From NCBI GenBank assembly GCA_945860385.1, contig CAMAQD010000002.1:124001-188000 (forward strand): DNA of 64,000 nucleotides. The letters are read 5' to 3'. A program made the position numbers and the translations under genes. The stretch comes from Flavobacterium psychrophilum (GTDB lineage: Bacteria; Bacteroidota; Bacteroidia; Flavobacteriales; Flavobacteriaceae). Below the pieces are notes generated by a model that worked only from the letters and a program-made list of their open reading frames with translations, searched no databases and had not been told where the DNA came from. This document shows, piece by piece, positions 1 to 9,462 of this stretch; position 1 is the first letter of the stretch; each line of letters opens with the position of its first letter.

Positions 1-596
1 AACTAATTCCTGAAGAATCTGCAATTGCCACATTTTGGGATTGCAATCCGTATGCCACAGTTACACAAGGACACATGATGTTTGCTAAGAAGAAAAATAC
101 TCCTGATGCGCATTGGATTAATATTACAAAAATTGCTTTGAAAAAAACAAACGCTGATTTTGAAACTTGTGTTTTTGCTTTTACCAAAACATCTATCGGG
201 ATTTTTGAAAGTTTTATTAGCTGCTGGGATGAAAAGTACAGAAGTAATGTTGTGCGACCTGAAACCTACATTAATCAAAACATAGATGAAAACTGGAGAC
301 CACAATTGCAAACGCCTCCTTTTCCAGAATATACAAGTGGTCATTCCGTAGTTTCTTCCTGTTCTGCCACGATCTTAACAACAATTTTTGGGGATAACTT
401 TAGCTATGTTGATGATTCCGAAGTCTATTTTGGTTTGCCAAAAAGACCTTTTAAATCGTTCAAACAAGCTGCTTCAGAAGCTTCAATTAGTAGACTATAT
501 GGTGGAATTCATTATAGGGCAGCGATTGAAAACGGTGTTGTACAAGGTAATAACATTGGGAATTATATTATTAAGAAATTAAAAATGAAGAAATAA
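1..596 (+). CDS. vanadium-haloperoxidase-like PAP2 phosphatase (5' partial)
   Basis: The reading frame is open from base 3, so the N-terminus lies outside the window. The visible 198 residues carry the PAP2/vanadium chloroperoxidase signature in order: RP in RPETYI (about base 255), the SGH motif in EYTSGHSV (about base 335) and the R...H element in SRLYGGIHYR (about base 490-520). These residues hold phosphate or vanadate in the family. No signal peptide or membrane segment is visible in this part. The stop codon directly abuts the next ATG, so the two genes are probably co-transcribed. Family-level call only; it could be a haloperoxidase or a phosphatase. Confidence 0.85.
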   Translation, partial: LIPEESAIATFWDCNPYATVTQGHMMFAKKKNTPDAHWINITKIALKKTNADFETCVFAFTKTSIGIFESFISCWDEKYRSNVVRPETYINQNIDENWRPQLQTPPFPEYTSGHSVVSSCSATILTTIFGDNFSYVDDSEVYFGLPKRPFKSFKQAASEASISRLYGGIHYRAAIENGVVQGNNIGNYIIKKLKMKK

Positions 597-1517
597 ATGA
601 TTTCTAGAAAAAAAATTATACTAATTTTGAGTGTTGGGTTTTCTCTTTTTTTAACTTGGTATTTATTTGTAAAAGAAAGCGACTATTGCATCACTTTTAC
701 AGCAAAAACTGCTACTGGCACTATTTTTCAAGGCATTAATGTGTGGTCAACTGCTCAGAAAAAGAGCAAGAATGAGAATTATACCTTTCTTGAAAAAAGA
801 AATTACGAATTCATAAAACAACTAATGAAAAATGGTAATGTAGAAATGGAATACACGTGGAATATAAAATCAATAAACGATTCTATGACTAGTGTTACTA
901 TTGGAATAAAAGATTTGAATCATTCATTGTATAATAGATTAACTGTCCCTTTTTACCCAACCAAATTCAAAACAGAACAAATAGAGAAAATCAAATCTTT
1001 TAAAACGGGACTTGAGGATCATATTGACGATTATAAAATTAAAATTGATGGCGAAAAAACATCAAAAGAAATTTATGTAGCCTATATTTCTTTAAAAAGT
1101 GTTATGCAGGAAAAAGCACAAACTATGATTGGATATGATGCTGAAATTGTGGGGTATTTAGATAGGAATAAAATAAAAATAATCGGTTTTCGTCCTTATT
1201 TAGAAGTTACCAATTGGGATCAGGATAAAGAAATTGTTAGTTTTAATTATTGTTTTCCAATTTCCAAAGACACAAAATATGTTCCCGATAGTAATGTGAA
1301 GTTTAAAACTATACCTGCATTAAAGGGAATTCAGGCAACCTATTATGGCAATTTTAGAACTTCTGACAAAGCTTGGTTTGCATTGTTAGATTATGCAAAA
1401 AAACATGATATCAAACTAGAGAATACTCTACTGGAGCATTTCTTAGACAATCCATTTAATGGCGGTAATGAATTAGAATGGAAAACGGAAATCATTATTC
1501 CTTATGACGTAAAATAA
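597..1517 (+). CDS. membrane-anchored SRPBCC / GyrI-like effector-binding protein
   Basis: A 306-residue protein with one N-terminal hydrophobic segment (about residues 5-24). Residues about 30-150 resemble an SRPBCC (polyketide cyclase-like) ligand-binding fold. The C-terminal part from about 150 resembles the GyrI/AraC effector-binding domain, ending in a typical ...NPFNGGNELEWKTEIIIP strand region. There is no DNA-binding domain, so a ligand-binding or sequestering role is inferred rather than transcriptional control. It starts immediately after the upstream stop with no gap, indicating translational coupling. Substrate is unknown. Confidence 0.7.
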   Translation: MISRKKIILILSVGFSLFLTWYLFVKESDYCITFTAKTATGTIFQGINVWSTAQKKSKNENYTFLEKRNYEFIKQLMKNGNVEMEYTWNIKSINDSMTSVTIGIKDLNHSLYNRLTVPFYPTKFKTEQIEKIKSFKTGLEDHIDDYKIKIDGEKTSKEIYVAYISLKSVMQEKAQTMIGYDAEIVGYLDRNKIKIIGFRPYLEVTNWDQDKEIVSFNYCFPISKDTKYVPDSNVKFKTIPALKGIQATYYGNFRTSDKAWFALLDYAKKHDIKLENTLLEHFLDNPFNGGNELEWKTEIIIPYDVK

Positions 1518-1548
1518 ATTTTATTTATTCAAAATGAATCTAATATTT

Positions 1549-1562
1549 CGAAAACGTTTTCG
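1549..1562. promoter_or_regulatory. LacI-family-type operator palindrome
   Basis: cgaaaacgttttcg is a perfect 14-bp palindrome with a central CG step, the form usual for LacI-family operators. A near copy lies at 1570-1583. It sits about 90 bases upstream of the sucrose transporter start, so control of the sucrose operon by a LacI-type repressor is inferred. No such regulator is encoded in the window. Confidence 0.55.
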
Positions 1563-1583
1563 GTTGCTCCGAAAACGTTTTTT
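1551..1583 (+). terminator. intrinsic terminator overlapping the operator
   Basis: Perfect 13-bp inverted repeat (arms 1551-1563 and 1569-1581) with loop ttgct, followed by a T-rich tail (tttattttaa). It follows the GyrI-like gene and would end that transcript. The arms contain the two LacI-type palindromes. Confidence 0.7.
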
Positions 1584-1650
1584 ATTTTAATACTATTCTT
1601 ATTATATATTTTACAATTATATTTAAAGATTAATAGGTAAAAAAACATAA

Positions 1651-2949
1651 ATGAAAATAAAATTAAGCTTTTGGCAGATTATCAATATGAATGTCGGTTT
1701 TTTTGGTATTCAGTATAGTTTTGGTCTACAACAAAGTGCAGTCAATCCTATATATGATTTTTTGCACGCAAGTCCAGATCAAATTCCGATATTAAATCTT
1801 GCGGGACCATTAACTGGCTTATTAATTCAACCCATTATTGGTGCGATGAGTGACAAAACTTGGCATCCAAGATGGGGAAGAAGAAAACCTTATTTTTTTA
1901 TTGGAGCATTAATTTGTAGTATTGCCTTATTTCTGTTTCCATTTAGTAGTTCATTATGGATGGCTGCAGGTTTGCTTTGGATTCTGGATGTTGGAAACAA
2001 CACTGCTATGGAACCCTATCGCGCTTTTATTGCAGATACACTCGATGAAGAACAACAACCAATAGGTTTTCAGGCGCAAAGCTTTTTTACAGGTTTTGGA
2101 CAGTTTTTGGCATATATTTCTCTTTTTCTTTTTCCAATTGTTTTTATAGGGTATACAGGGTCGTTACCAACTTGGATTTATGCCTCCTTCTTTTTAGGAG
2201 CAATTCTTTCGGTAACTTCCATTTGGTGGAGTATGAGCAAAACAAAAGAAATCCCTCCAACAGCAGAAGATTTAGCCATTTTAAAAGCAGAACCTTTAAA
2301 TGTTTTTTCGCCTTTCGTTGATATTTATAAAGCCGTTTTAGATATGCCAACAGTGATGTGGCAACTGTTTCTGGTGTATCTGTTTCAGTGGTATGCGATG
2401 ATGTGCTATTGGCAAAACAATTCAAAAAGTATTGCCTTGTCTGTGTGGAATGTAACTCCAAAAGATGTGATGGGTTACGAAAAAGCAGTTGAATGGAATG
2501 GGTTAATTGGCGCTTTTGGCTTCATAGTGACATTTTCTATTGCTTTCTATTTGGCCAAATTAGCCAAAAAACATGGTGCAAAAATGATTCATTTTGCTTG
2601 TCTACTATTAGGAGCTATTTCCTTTTTGTGGTTTCCAATAGTTCAAAATCAATACGTGTTTTTTGCGGTGATTATTGGATACGGTATTGCTTGGGCAAGT
2701 ATGATGGGTATTCCGTATTTGATGGTTGTTGCAGTTGTTCCAAAAGAACGTTATGGGGTTTATATGGGAATTATAAATATGATGATTGTTATTCCAATGA
2801 TTATCCAAAACCTATCCTTTGGTTACATTTTAAAGAACTTCTTAGATAACGATCCTCGTCAAGCAATTCATTTTGCGGGTGTATTATTAGTTCTTGCAGC
2901 TATTTGTACTTTATTAATTAAAATAAAAAACACAAAATTAAGTGAATAA
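1651..2949 (+). CDS. sucrose/maltose-type sugar:cation symporter (GPH/SLC45-like MFS)
   Basis: A 432-residue integral membrane protein with about 12 predicted hydrophobic segments. The cytoplasmic loop around residues 65-80 carries GAMSDKTWHPRWGRRKP, the RxGRR(K/R)P signature of plant SUC, animal SLC45 and bacterial sucrose/maltose symporters. It probably imports intact sucrose with protons. It is the first gene of an operon with a fructokinase and a sucrose phosphorylase, which supports sucrose as substrate. The operator-like palindrome upstream suggests sugar-responsive repression. The substrate rests on context. Confidence 0.85.
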   Translation: MKIKLSFWQIINMNVGFFGIQYSFGLQQSAVNPIYDFLHASPDQIPILNLAGPLTGLLIQPIIGAMSDKTWHPRWGRRKPYFFIGALICSIALFLFPFSSSLWMAAGLLWILDVGNNTAMEPYRAFIADTLDEEQQPIGFQAQSFFTGFGQFLAYISLFLFPIVFIGYTGSLPTWIYASFFLGAILSVTSIWWSMSKTKEIPPTAEDLAILKAEPLNVFSPFVDIYKAVLDMPTVMWQLFLVYLFQWYAMMCYWQNNSKSIALSVWNVTPKDVMGYEKAVEWNGLIGAFGFIVTFSIAFYLAKLAKKHGAKMIHFACLLLGAISFLWFPIVQNQYVFFAVIIGYGIAWASMMGIPYLMVVAVVPKERYGVYMGIINMMIVIPMIIQNLSFGYILKNFLDNDPRQAIHFAGVLLVLAAICTLLIKIKNTKLSE

Positions 2950-2962
2950 TTCCTTAAATAAG

Positions 2963-3883
2963 ATGATAGATATCCTTTGCGTTGGAGAAGTATTAGTAGA
3001 TTTTATTGGGCACCAAGAAAGTGTTCTTATCGACGAAACTAGAGATTATCACAGATACTTAGGAGGTTCTCCTACTAATGTCGCAATGAATTCTACGAGA
3101 TTAGGGTTGAATACTACATTAGTTGCTACTGTAGGGAATGATGGTTTCGGCAGTTATATATTAGATAGATTGTCAAGCGTTGGGGTAAATACCAATCATG
3201 TTAATGTCATAGAAAATAAATCAACAAGCGTTATATTCGTATCACGGTCAGATGGCACACCAGATTTTATTCCTTATCGTGAAGCAGATTGCTGCATTTA
3301 TGAAGAACAAATTTCTGAGCAAATTTTATCAAATACTAAAATATACCATACCACTTGCTTTGCATTAAGTAAAAAACCTGCACAAACAACTATTCTAAAA
3401 AAAGCGCAAGAAGCTTATAACTTAGGATGTCAATTAAGTATAGATGTTAATTATGCCAAAAAACTTTGGAGTAGTCAAGAAGAAGCTTTTCAGGTAATTA
3501 AAACCTACTGCAGTTTTAATCCATTGATTAAAATTAGTGAAGACGATATGGAGCGTCTTTTTGAAAAGGATCTCCCACATGAAGAAATTTTTGATTTTTT
3601 CCATAACCAAGGTGTAGATATTGTGTGCTTAACTTTAGGAAGCAAAGGTGTCAAATTATCTCAAAAAGGGAAAGACATCATACAATTACCAGCGATTAAA
3701 ATTGAAAAAGTAATGGACTCTACAGGTGCTGGTGATGCCTTTTGGTCTGGTTTTCTATTTGCCTATATCAAAGAAAAACCAATTGATGAATGTTTGGGTA
3801 TTGCCTTAAAATTAGCGGCTTTAAAACTGCAAAACGTAGGAAGGTTACCGGATAATATCAATATTCTATCTCAACTTTTATAA
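2963..3883 (+). CDS. fructokinase (PfkB family)
   Basis: Ribokinase/PfkB carbohydrate kinase of about 306 residues. The N-terminal MIDILCVGEVLVDFIG and GGSPTNVA motifs form the sugar site, and DSTGAGDAFWSGF near residue 255 is the PfkB signature 2 with the GAGD catalytic Asp. In this operon it would phosphorylate the fructose released when sucrose is cleaved. I chose ATG 2963 because the family fold starts there, 13 bases after the transporter stop. An in-frame GTG at 2942 would overlap the transporter and add seven residues. Confidence 0.88.
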   Translation: MIDILCVGEVLVDFIGHQESVLIDETRDYHRYLGGSPTNVAMNSTRLGLNTTLVATVGNDGFGSYILDRLSSVGVNTNHVNVIENKSTSVIFVSRSDGTPDFIPYREADCCIYEEQISEQILSNTKIYHTTCFALSKKPAQTTILKKAQEAYNLGCQLSIDVNYAKKLWSSQEEAFQVIKTYCSFNPLIKISEDDMERLFEKDLPHEEIFDFFHNQGVDIVCLTLGSKGVKLSQKGKDIIQLPAIKIEKVMDSTGAGDAFWSGFLFAYIKEKPIDECLGIALKLAALKLQNVGRLPDNINILSQLL

Positions 3884-3889
3884 AATAAT

Positions 3890-5623
3890 ATGCAACAAAA
3901 TAATGAAATCAATAATGGTGTAATGCTTAATGCTTACCCAGATAGCATTGGAACCAAATTTAGCGATACCGTGGCGATGCTTAAAATGCCTGAATTTAAA
4001 GATGCTTTTTCTTTATTGTATGTCTTGCCTACTTTTTTTAATAGCGATTTAGACAGGGGTTTTTCAATTATTGATTATAATATTAATAAAGATTTAGTTG
4101 ACACAAATGATTTAAATGATTTAAATGCACTTGATATCAAGTTAAAATTTGATATTGTGTTGAATCATTTATCAGTCGGATCCCCTCAATTTAAAGATTT
4201 ACTACAAAAAGGTGATAAATCTGTTTTTAAAGATTTTTTTATAAATTGGAATGAGTTCTGGGAAGGTTACGGAGTAAAAAACGAAGATGAAATCGTGATT
4301 CCAGAACCACAGTTTCTCAATAAACTGTTTATGAGAAAATCGGGTTTGCCAATATTAAAAGTGCGATTTCCTGATGGATCTGAGCAACCTTATTGGAATA
4401 CCTTTTACCAACAAATAACATACAATCCAATTACTGATGCTGATTTAAAAAGCATTCAAGGATTGACAGATTCATTAAAAACACAAATTGTACAAAAAAT
4501 TAATGATGCTATCGAACAATCTATAGATTTCAGCACGATTGATTTTGAAGATTCTACTAATTTAAAAACAGAAATAGTACAAATTGTTGAGAATAAGCGT
4601 TCCTATTTGGGGCAAATGGATGTAAATGCCAACTCTCCCCTAGTATGGGACTTTTACGAAGAAACACTACAGAAATTAAATAGTTATGGCTGCAATATTT
4701 TGCGATTGGATGCTTTTGCCTATTTGCATAAACAAGTAGGTGAATCAAATTTCTTTAATATACCGGGAACTTGGGAATATTTAGAGCGAATTAAACAAAT
4801 AGCTCAAAAAAATAATTTGATGCTTTTGCCAGAAATTCATGCAGAATACGGACTTCATTTACACGATGAAGTAGCAAACAAGGGCTACACTATTTATGAT
4901 TTTTTCTTACCAGGATTGACCATTCACACCATTGAGAGCAAATCGAGCAAAACCTTATTGGGTTGGGCAAATGAAATTGTTACCAAAGGATATAAAACAG
5001 TTAATATGCTAGGTTGCCACGATGGAATACCTGTTTTGGATTTGAAAGGAAAAGAGGTAAACGGGTCTTATAACAAAGGATTGTTAGAAGATAGTGAGAT
5101 AGAAAAGATCATGAATACAATTATGGAACGTGGTGGTCGTGTAAAAAATCTTTATGACCCATCAGGGAACAAAATTTCGTACTACCAGATAAATGCTACC
5201 TTTTTTAGTGCATTGGGTGAAGATGACCAAAAAATGCTTTTGGCAAGAGCAATACAAATGTTTATGCCTGGGATTCCCCAAGTTTGGTATTTGGATATTT
5301 TTGCTGGAAAAAATAATTATCAAGCAGCAGATAACGGTGGCAGCGCAGGTCATAAAGAAATTAATCGCACCACATTGTCGATGGAAGACGTAACTCAAGG
5401 TTTGACAACAACCATTGTAAAAAAACAACTCGAAATCATTCGTTTAAGAAACACATCAAAGGCATTTTTAGGTCAAGTAGAAATAAATACTGATGTTGAA
5501 GATAAAATTGATATCAAATGGATAAACGATAAAACTGCCATCCATTTAAAGGCCAATCTTGAAACCTATAATTTTACAATTGAGCATCTTGAGAATGAAA
5601 TAAAAACTATTTATAGCTATTAA
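3890..5623 (+). CDS. sucrose phosphorylase-like glycoside hydrolase (GH13_18)
   Basis: A 577-residue GH13 enzyme. The N-terminus (NGVMLNAYPDSIG, LYVLPTFF, DRGFSIIDY) is typical of sucrose phosphorylases. Active-site regions: DIVLNHLS near residue 87, LRLDAF with the nucleophile Asp near 272, LLPEIH with the acid/base Glu near 314, and CHDGIP with the stabilising Asp near 377. It would split sucrose with phosphate into glucose 1-phosphate and fructose in the cytoplasm. It starts 6 bases after the kinase stop. Related GH13_18 enzymes act on sucrose 6-phosphate or glucosylglycerate, but the transporter and fructokinase favour sucrose. Confidence 0.85.
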   Translation: MQQNNEINNGVMLNAYPDSIGTKFSDTVAMLKMPEFKDAFSLLYVLPTFFNSDLDRGFSIIDYNINKDLVDTNDLNDLNALDIKLKFDIVLNHLSVGSPQFKDLLQKGDKSVFKDFFINWNEFWEGYGVKNEDEIVIPEPQFLNKLFMRKSGLPILKVRFPDGSEQPYWNTFYQQITYNPITDADLKSIQGLTDSLKTQIVQKINDAIEQSIDFSTIDFEDSTNLKTEIVQIVENKRSYLGQMDVNANSPLVWDFYEETLQKLNSYGCNILRLDAFAYLHKQVGESNFFNIPGTWEYLERIKQIAQKNNLMLLPEIHAEYGLHLHDEVANKGYTIYDFFLPGLTIHTIESKSSKTLLGWANEIVTKGYKTVNMLGCHDGIPVLDLKGKEVNGSYNKGLLEDSEIEKIMNTIMERGGRVKNLYDPSGNKISYYQINATFFSALGEDDQKMLLARAIQMFMPGIPQVWYLDIFAGKNNYQAADNGGSAGHKEINRTTLSMEDVTQGLTTTIVKKQLEIIRLRNTSKAFLGQVEINTDVEDKIDIKWINDKTAIHLKANLETYNFTIEHLENEIKTIYSY

Positions 5624-5726
5624 TGTTAATAATCGAAATTGGTTTTGTTTAGGGAACATATTATAAAGTTCCAACTTACTGAAATGATAACCATTCAAGA
5701 ATATTATAAACTAGAAAAAGAAATAA

Positions 5727-6947
5727 ATGAAGAAAAACTCCATTAAAATAGCAATGTATCTCAACTATTTTGTTTTCGCAATTTTGCTAAACAGTGTTGG
5801 AATTGTTATCCTAAAATCACAAAAAAATTATGGAGTCAATGAAATTCAAGCTAGTATATTAGAAGCTTTTAAAGATTTACCAATTGCCATTGTCTCTTTT
5901 TTAATCGCATCCTTTCTTCCCAGAATTGGGTATAAAAAAGCAATGCTAATTGGATTAGGATTAGTAACTTTTGCTTGTATAAGCATGTATTTTGGAAATT
6001 CATTTGACACTGCTAAATTACTTTTTGCCACTGTTGGTGTATCATTTGCATTAATAAAAGTATCCGTGTATTCTCTAATAGGAACCATTACAGAAAATCA
6101 AAAAGAACATAATAGCCTGATGAGCAGTATCGAAGGTGTATTTATGATTGGGATTGCCTTGGCTTATTTCCTGTTTCCAGCCTTTAATTCTGAAACTAAT
6201 CCTGACGCTTGGCTGAATGTATATTTATTCTTGGCACTTATTTCTTTGTTATCATTCGGGTTTTTGTTTTTTGCAAAATTCGAAAATCAAACTCAAATTC
6301 CGGGTGTTGATTTAGCTGATGATTTTAGACAAATGTTCAAATTATTTGCAAAACTTTTAACTATCGTTTTTGTAATCAGCGCTTTTTTGTTTGTGATGAT
6401 TGAGCAAGGAATTATGACTTGGTTACCCACATTTAATGACAAAGTACTTCATCTTCCAGAAAATATCAGCATTATGATGGCGAGTATTTTGGCCATTTCA
6501 TTAGCTGCGGGAAGACTTTTAGCAGGACAAATCACAAAGAAAGTCGACTGGATTTGGGTATTGGTTTTTTGTATTATTAGTGCAATGCTTATCGTGTTAT
6601 TCGTGCTGCCAAAAACAGTTGGATTACAAGTTGTAAATATCAATTCGCTAAGCGATATTCCATTGATAGGTTTTGCTTTTCCGCTTGTAGGGTTGTTTAT
6701 CGCGCCAATTTATCCATTGCTAAATTCGGTTATTTTAAGTGCATTACCAAAAAAATTACACAGTTCAATGACTGGATTAATTGTTGTTTTTTCTGCACTT
6801 GGCGGAACAATTGGTTCCAGAATAATCGGTTGGTTATTTATGAATCAAGGGCCTGAAAATGCGTTTTATTTTACTTTGGTTCCAATGACATTATTATTGA
6901 TTTCATTTTTTATATTAAAAAAATTAACATCCAAAAATGAAATTTAA
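5727..6947 (+). CDS. MFS transporter, probable sugar carrier linked to trehalase
   Basis: A 406-residue major facilitator protein with about 12 hydrophobic segments and a central hydrophilic loop near residues 190-205. FLPRIGYKKAMLIGLG near residue 70 resembles the MFS loop 2-3 motif. Its last 11 bases overlap the trehalase start, so the pair is translationally coupled and it may import trehalose or a related glucoside. A 103-base gap separates it from the sucrose phosphorylase gene, so it may be part of the same transcript. Substrate is not defined by sequence. Confidence 0.8.
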   Translation: MKKNSIKIAMYLNYFVFAILLNSVGIVILKSQKNYGVNEIQASILEAFKDLPIAIVSFLIASFLPRIGYKKAMLIGLGLVTFACISMYFGNSFDTAKLLFATVGVSFALIKVSVYSLIGTITENQKEHNSLMSSIEGVFMIGIALAYFLFPAFNSETNPDAWLNVYLFLALISLLSFGFLFFAKFENQTQIPGVDLADDFRQMFKLFAKLLTIVFVISAFLFVMIEQGIMTWLPTFNDKVLHLPENISIMMASILAISLAAGRLLAGQITKKVDWIWVLVFCIISAMLIVLFVLPKTVGLQVVNINSLSDIPLIGFAFPLVGLFIAPIYPLLNSVILSALPKKLHSSMTGLIVVFSALGGTIGSRIIGWLFMNQGPENAFYFTLVPMTLLLISFFILKKLTSKNEI

Positions 6948-8793
6948 ACTCAACATAAACCAAACAATTCAACAACTTTTAGAGCAAGAAGATACTGATG
7001 GCGATAAAAGAATAACTATTGAAGATAAAGGCCCAAAACATTTTACGTTAAAAAATACGACCGACGAAATTACTATCGAAGGCACTTATTATCTTTCCAA
7101 TCTTCTACAAGAATTAGTTCTAGCCAAAGAAAATAGCAAAGAATATATTGAAACAGATACCGTTTTTGACCTTCCGGCAAATCGGATTTCGAAAATGATT
7201 CGCAATTATTTTTGGGATGGTTTAACGAGAACTTTGGACGAAAAAGGGTTGAAAAAACTATTAATAGATTCCAAATCAAAAACCGACCAACCCATAATTT
7301 ATATTCCTTTTACAGACAATTTTGGATGGCAATATTTTCGAAAATTAGCACCCATATTCAACCTGAAAGTAGTTCAATTGCCAAGAATTATTACGCCAGA
7401 ATATGTAAGCAGCATCAACGAGGAAGGAGGAATTTTGGCTTTGGCTATAAAAAAGGAAGGTCAAAATATGGAAGGATATCCATTTGTAGTTCCAGGAGCA
7501 CGATTTAATGAAATGTATGGTTGGGACAGTTATTTTGAAAATATTGGATTACTAATTGATGGAAAATTAAACTTAGCCAAAAGTATGGTCGAAAATTTTG
7601 ACTATCAAATTACCCATTACGGCAAAATTCTCAATGCAAACAGGTCCTATTATCTTACGAGAACGCAACCTCCGTTTTATTCCAGTATGATTCGTCAAGT
7701 TTATGAAGCAATGACTGTTAAAGACCAGGAATGGTTGCGCAAAAAACTCGAAATTTGCATCCAAGAATACGAAACCGTTTGGATGGAAAACGGAAAAAGG
7801 CTCGTCGAAAATGGACTAAATCGCTATTTTGCACAAGGAATTGGTTTGCCTCCTGAAACCGAATCTGGTCATTATGATGGAATTCTGAAACCATTTGCCG
7901 AAGCCGCAAATTTGTCGATTTCTGAGTATGAAAAGCTATATTATCATCGAAAAATAGAAAACAAAACCCTCGATGCCTATTTTGTGCACGACCGAAGTGT
8001 TCGCGAAAGTGGTCACGACACAAGTTATCGAATAGAAGGAAATTGTGCCCATTTGAATGTAGTCGAACTCAACGCCATGTTGTATAAATATGAAACCGAT
8101 TTTGCCGAATTAATTGCCCTATATTTTGATAATTATTTTGAATACAACAATAAAATTTACAATAAAAAGTACTGGGCAAAAAAAGGGGAGAGTCGAAAAA
8201 AACTAATGAATCGGTTACTTTGGAATGAACAAGAAAGTTGCTTTTTTGACTATAATTTTAAAACTCAAAAACAAAATATTTTTCTATCGGCAACCAGCTT
8301 TTTCCCGCTTTGGGCAAAAATAGCAACCCAAGAACAAGCCGATAAAATGATTGAACGGTGTTTACCTAAATTGGTGTTTTTAGGAGGAATAGCAGGTTGC
8401 TCCGAAGAGGCACTTTCAACTGTTTCGAAAGACCAAATGCAACGACAATGGGATTTTCCAAACGGTTGGCCTCCCCATCAAATGATTATTTGGCAAGGCT
8501 TAATCAATTATGGATATGAAGAGAAAGCTCAGGAATTGATATACAGATGGCTTTGGACGATTACAAAAAACGCTAGCGATTACAACGGAACTGTTCCAGA
8601 AAAATTCGATGTGGTAAGTGCTTCGCACAAGGTTTTTGCTGAATATGGCAATCAAGGAACCGATTTTGAATATATCAGTCGAGAAGGGTTTGGCTGGATG
8701 AATGCGTCTTTTCAATTGGGACTGTCTCTTTTAAATGAAGATTTAAAAACTAAATTAAATCAATTAATTAATCCAAATGAGTTGTTTGATTAA
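6937..8793 (+). CDS. alpha,alpha-trehalase (GH37)
   Basis: A 618-residue protein with both trehalase signatures. PGARFNEMYGWDSYF near residue 186 corresponds to PGGRFxExYxWDxYF, and QWDFPNGWPP near residue 503 corresponds to QWDxPNGWxP. GH37 enzymes hydrolyse trehalose to two glucose. There is no signal peptide, so action is probably cytoplasmic. The ATG lies inside the upstream transporter gene (11-base overlap). About 90 N-terminal residues before the catalytic domain are less typical. The DTDGDKRITIEDKG stretch near residues 18-31 resembles an EF-hand-like calcium loop, which is a weak resemblance. Confidence 0.92.
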   Translation: MKFKLNINQTIQQLLEQEDTDGDKRITIEDKGPKHFTLKNTTDEITIEGTYYLSNLLQELVLAKENSKEYIETDTVFDLPANRISKMIRNYFWDGLTRTLDEKGLKKLLIDSKSKTDQPIIYIPFTDNFGWQYFRKLAPIFNLKVVQLPRIITPEYVSSINEEGGILALAIKKEGQNMEGYPFVVPGARFNEMYGWDSYFENIGLLIDGKLNLAKSMVENFDYQITHYGKILNANRSYYLTRTQPPFYSSMIRQVYEAMTVKDQEWLRKKLEICIQEYETVWMENGKRLVENGLNRYFAQGIGLPPETESGHYDGILKPFAEAANLSISEYEKLYYHRKIENKTLDAYFVHDRSVRESGHDTSYRIEGNCAHLNVVELNAMLYKYETDFAELIALYFDNYFEYNNKIYNKKYWAKKGESRKKLMNRLLWNEQESCFFDYNFKTQKQNIFLSATSFFPLWAKIATQEQADKMIERCLPKLVFLGGIAGCSEEALSTVSKDQMQRQWDFPNGWPPHQMIIWQGLINYGYEEKAQELIYRWLWTITKNASDYNGTVPEKFDVVSASHKVFAEYGNQGTDFEYISREGFGWMNASFQLGLSLLNEDLKTKLNQLINPNELFD

Positions 8794-8832
8794 TTAAATT
8801 CAAATCACTAATTACAGTTTAATTCAAATTAT

Positions 8833-8868
8833 AAATTCCATTTCGAAGCAATTTGAAATGGAATTTTT
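8833..8868 (+). terminator. intrinsic terminator after trehalase
   Basis: Perfect 12-bp inverted repeat aaattccatttc / gaaatggaattt with a 10-base loop, followed by a short T run. It lies between the trehalase stop and the tag promoter. Confidence 0.75.
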
Positions 8869-8871
8869 GTC

Positions 8872-8879
8872 TACATTTG
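8872..8879 (+). promoter_or_regulatory. -7 element for tag
   Basis: TACATTTG matches the Bacteroidota -7 consensus TAnnTTTG and lies 19 bases before the tag ATG. A TTG at 8853-8855 could be the upstream element, with slightly short spacing. Confidence 0.5.
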
Positions 8880-8898
8880 AAACTCAAATCCCACGAAA

Positions 8899-9462
8899 AT
8901 GGAAGAACCTAAAAGATGCGGCTGGTGTTTATCTAGCGATTTATACAAAGAATACCACGACAAAGAATGGGGTGTTCCCGTTTATGACGATCAAAAATTA
9001 TTTGAGTTCCTGATTCTCGAAACTTTTCAGGCGGGATTGAGTTGGATTACTATTTTAAACAAAAGAGAAAACTTTCAATCTGCTTTTGATGATTTCAATT
9101 ATAAAAAAGTGGCGCAATATCCCGAAGAAAAAATTCAGGAATTGATGCTCGATGCCGGAATTATTCGCAATCAGTTAAAAATTAGAGCAGCTGTTTCTAA
9201 TGCAGTTGCCTTTATGAAAGTGCAGGAAGAATTTGGCAGCTTTAGCAAATACATTTGGGAATTTACGGGCGGAAAACCAATCGATAATAAGAGACAATCC
9301 TTAAAAGAAGTGCCTGCCACTTCTCCCCTTTCAGATGAAATTAGCAAGGATTTAAAAATGCGCGGGTTTAAATTTGTAGGTTCAACCGTAGTTTATGCAC
9401 ATATGCAAGCCACCGGAATGGTCGATGATCACGTAGAAGATTGTTGGAGAAGAAATCAATAA
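8899..9462 (+). CDS. tag: DNA-3-methyladenine glycosylase I
   Basis: A 187-residue Tag protein that excises N3-methyladenine from alkylated DNA. The zinc-binding residues typical of Tag are present: RCGWC at residues 6-10, YHDKEWG near 19-25, and the C-terminal VDDHVEDC. The aromatic base-pocket region (ETFQAGLSWITIL) is intact. Length is normal. It converges with aat and the two stops overlap by 7 bases. Confidence 0.95.
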   Translation: MEEPKRCGWCLSSDLYKEYHDKEWGVPVYDDQKLFEFLILETFQAGLSWITILNKRENFQSAFDDFNYKKVAQYPEEKIQELMLDAGIIRNQLKIRAAVSNAVAFMKVQEEFGSFSKYIWEFTGGKPIDNKRQSLKEVPATSPLSDEISKDLKMRGFKFVGSTVVYAHMQATGMVDDHVEDCWRRNQ

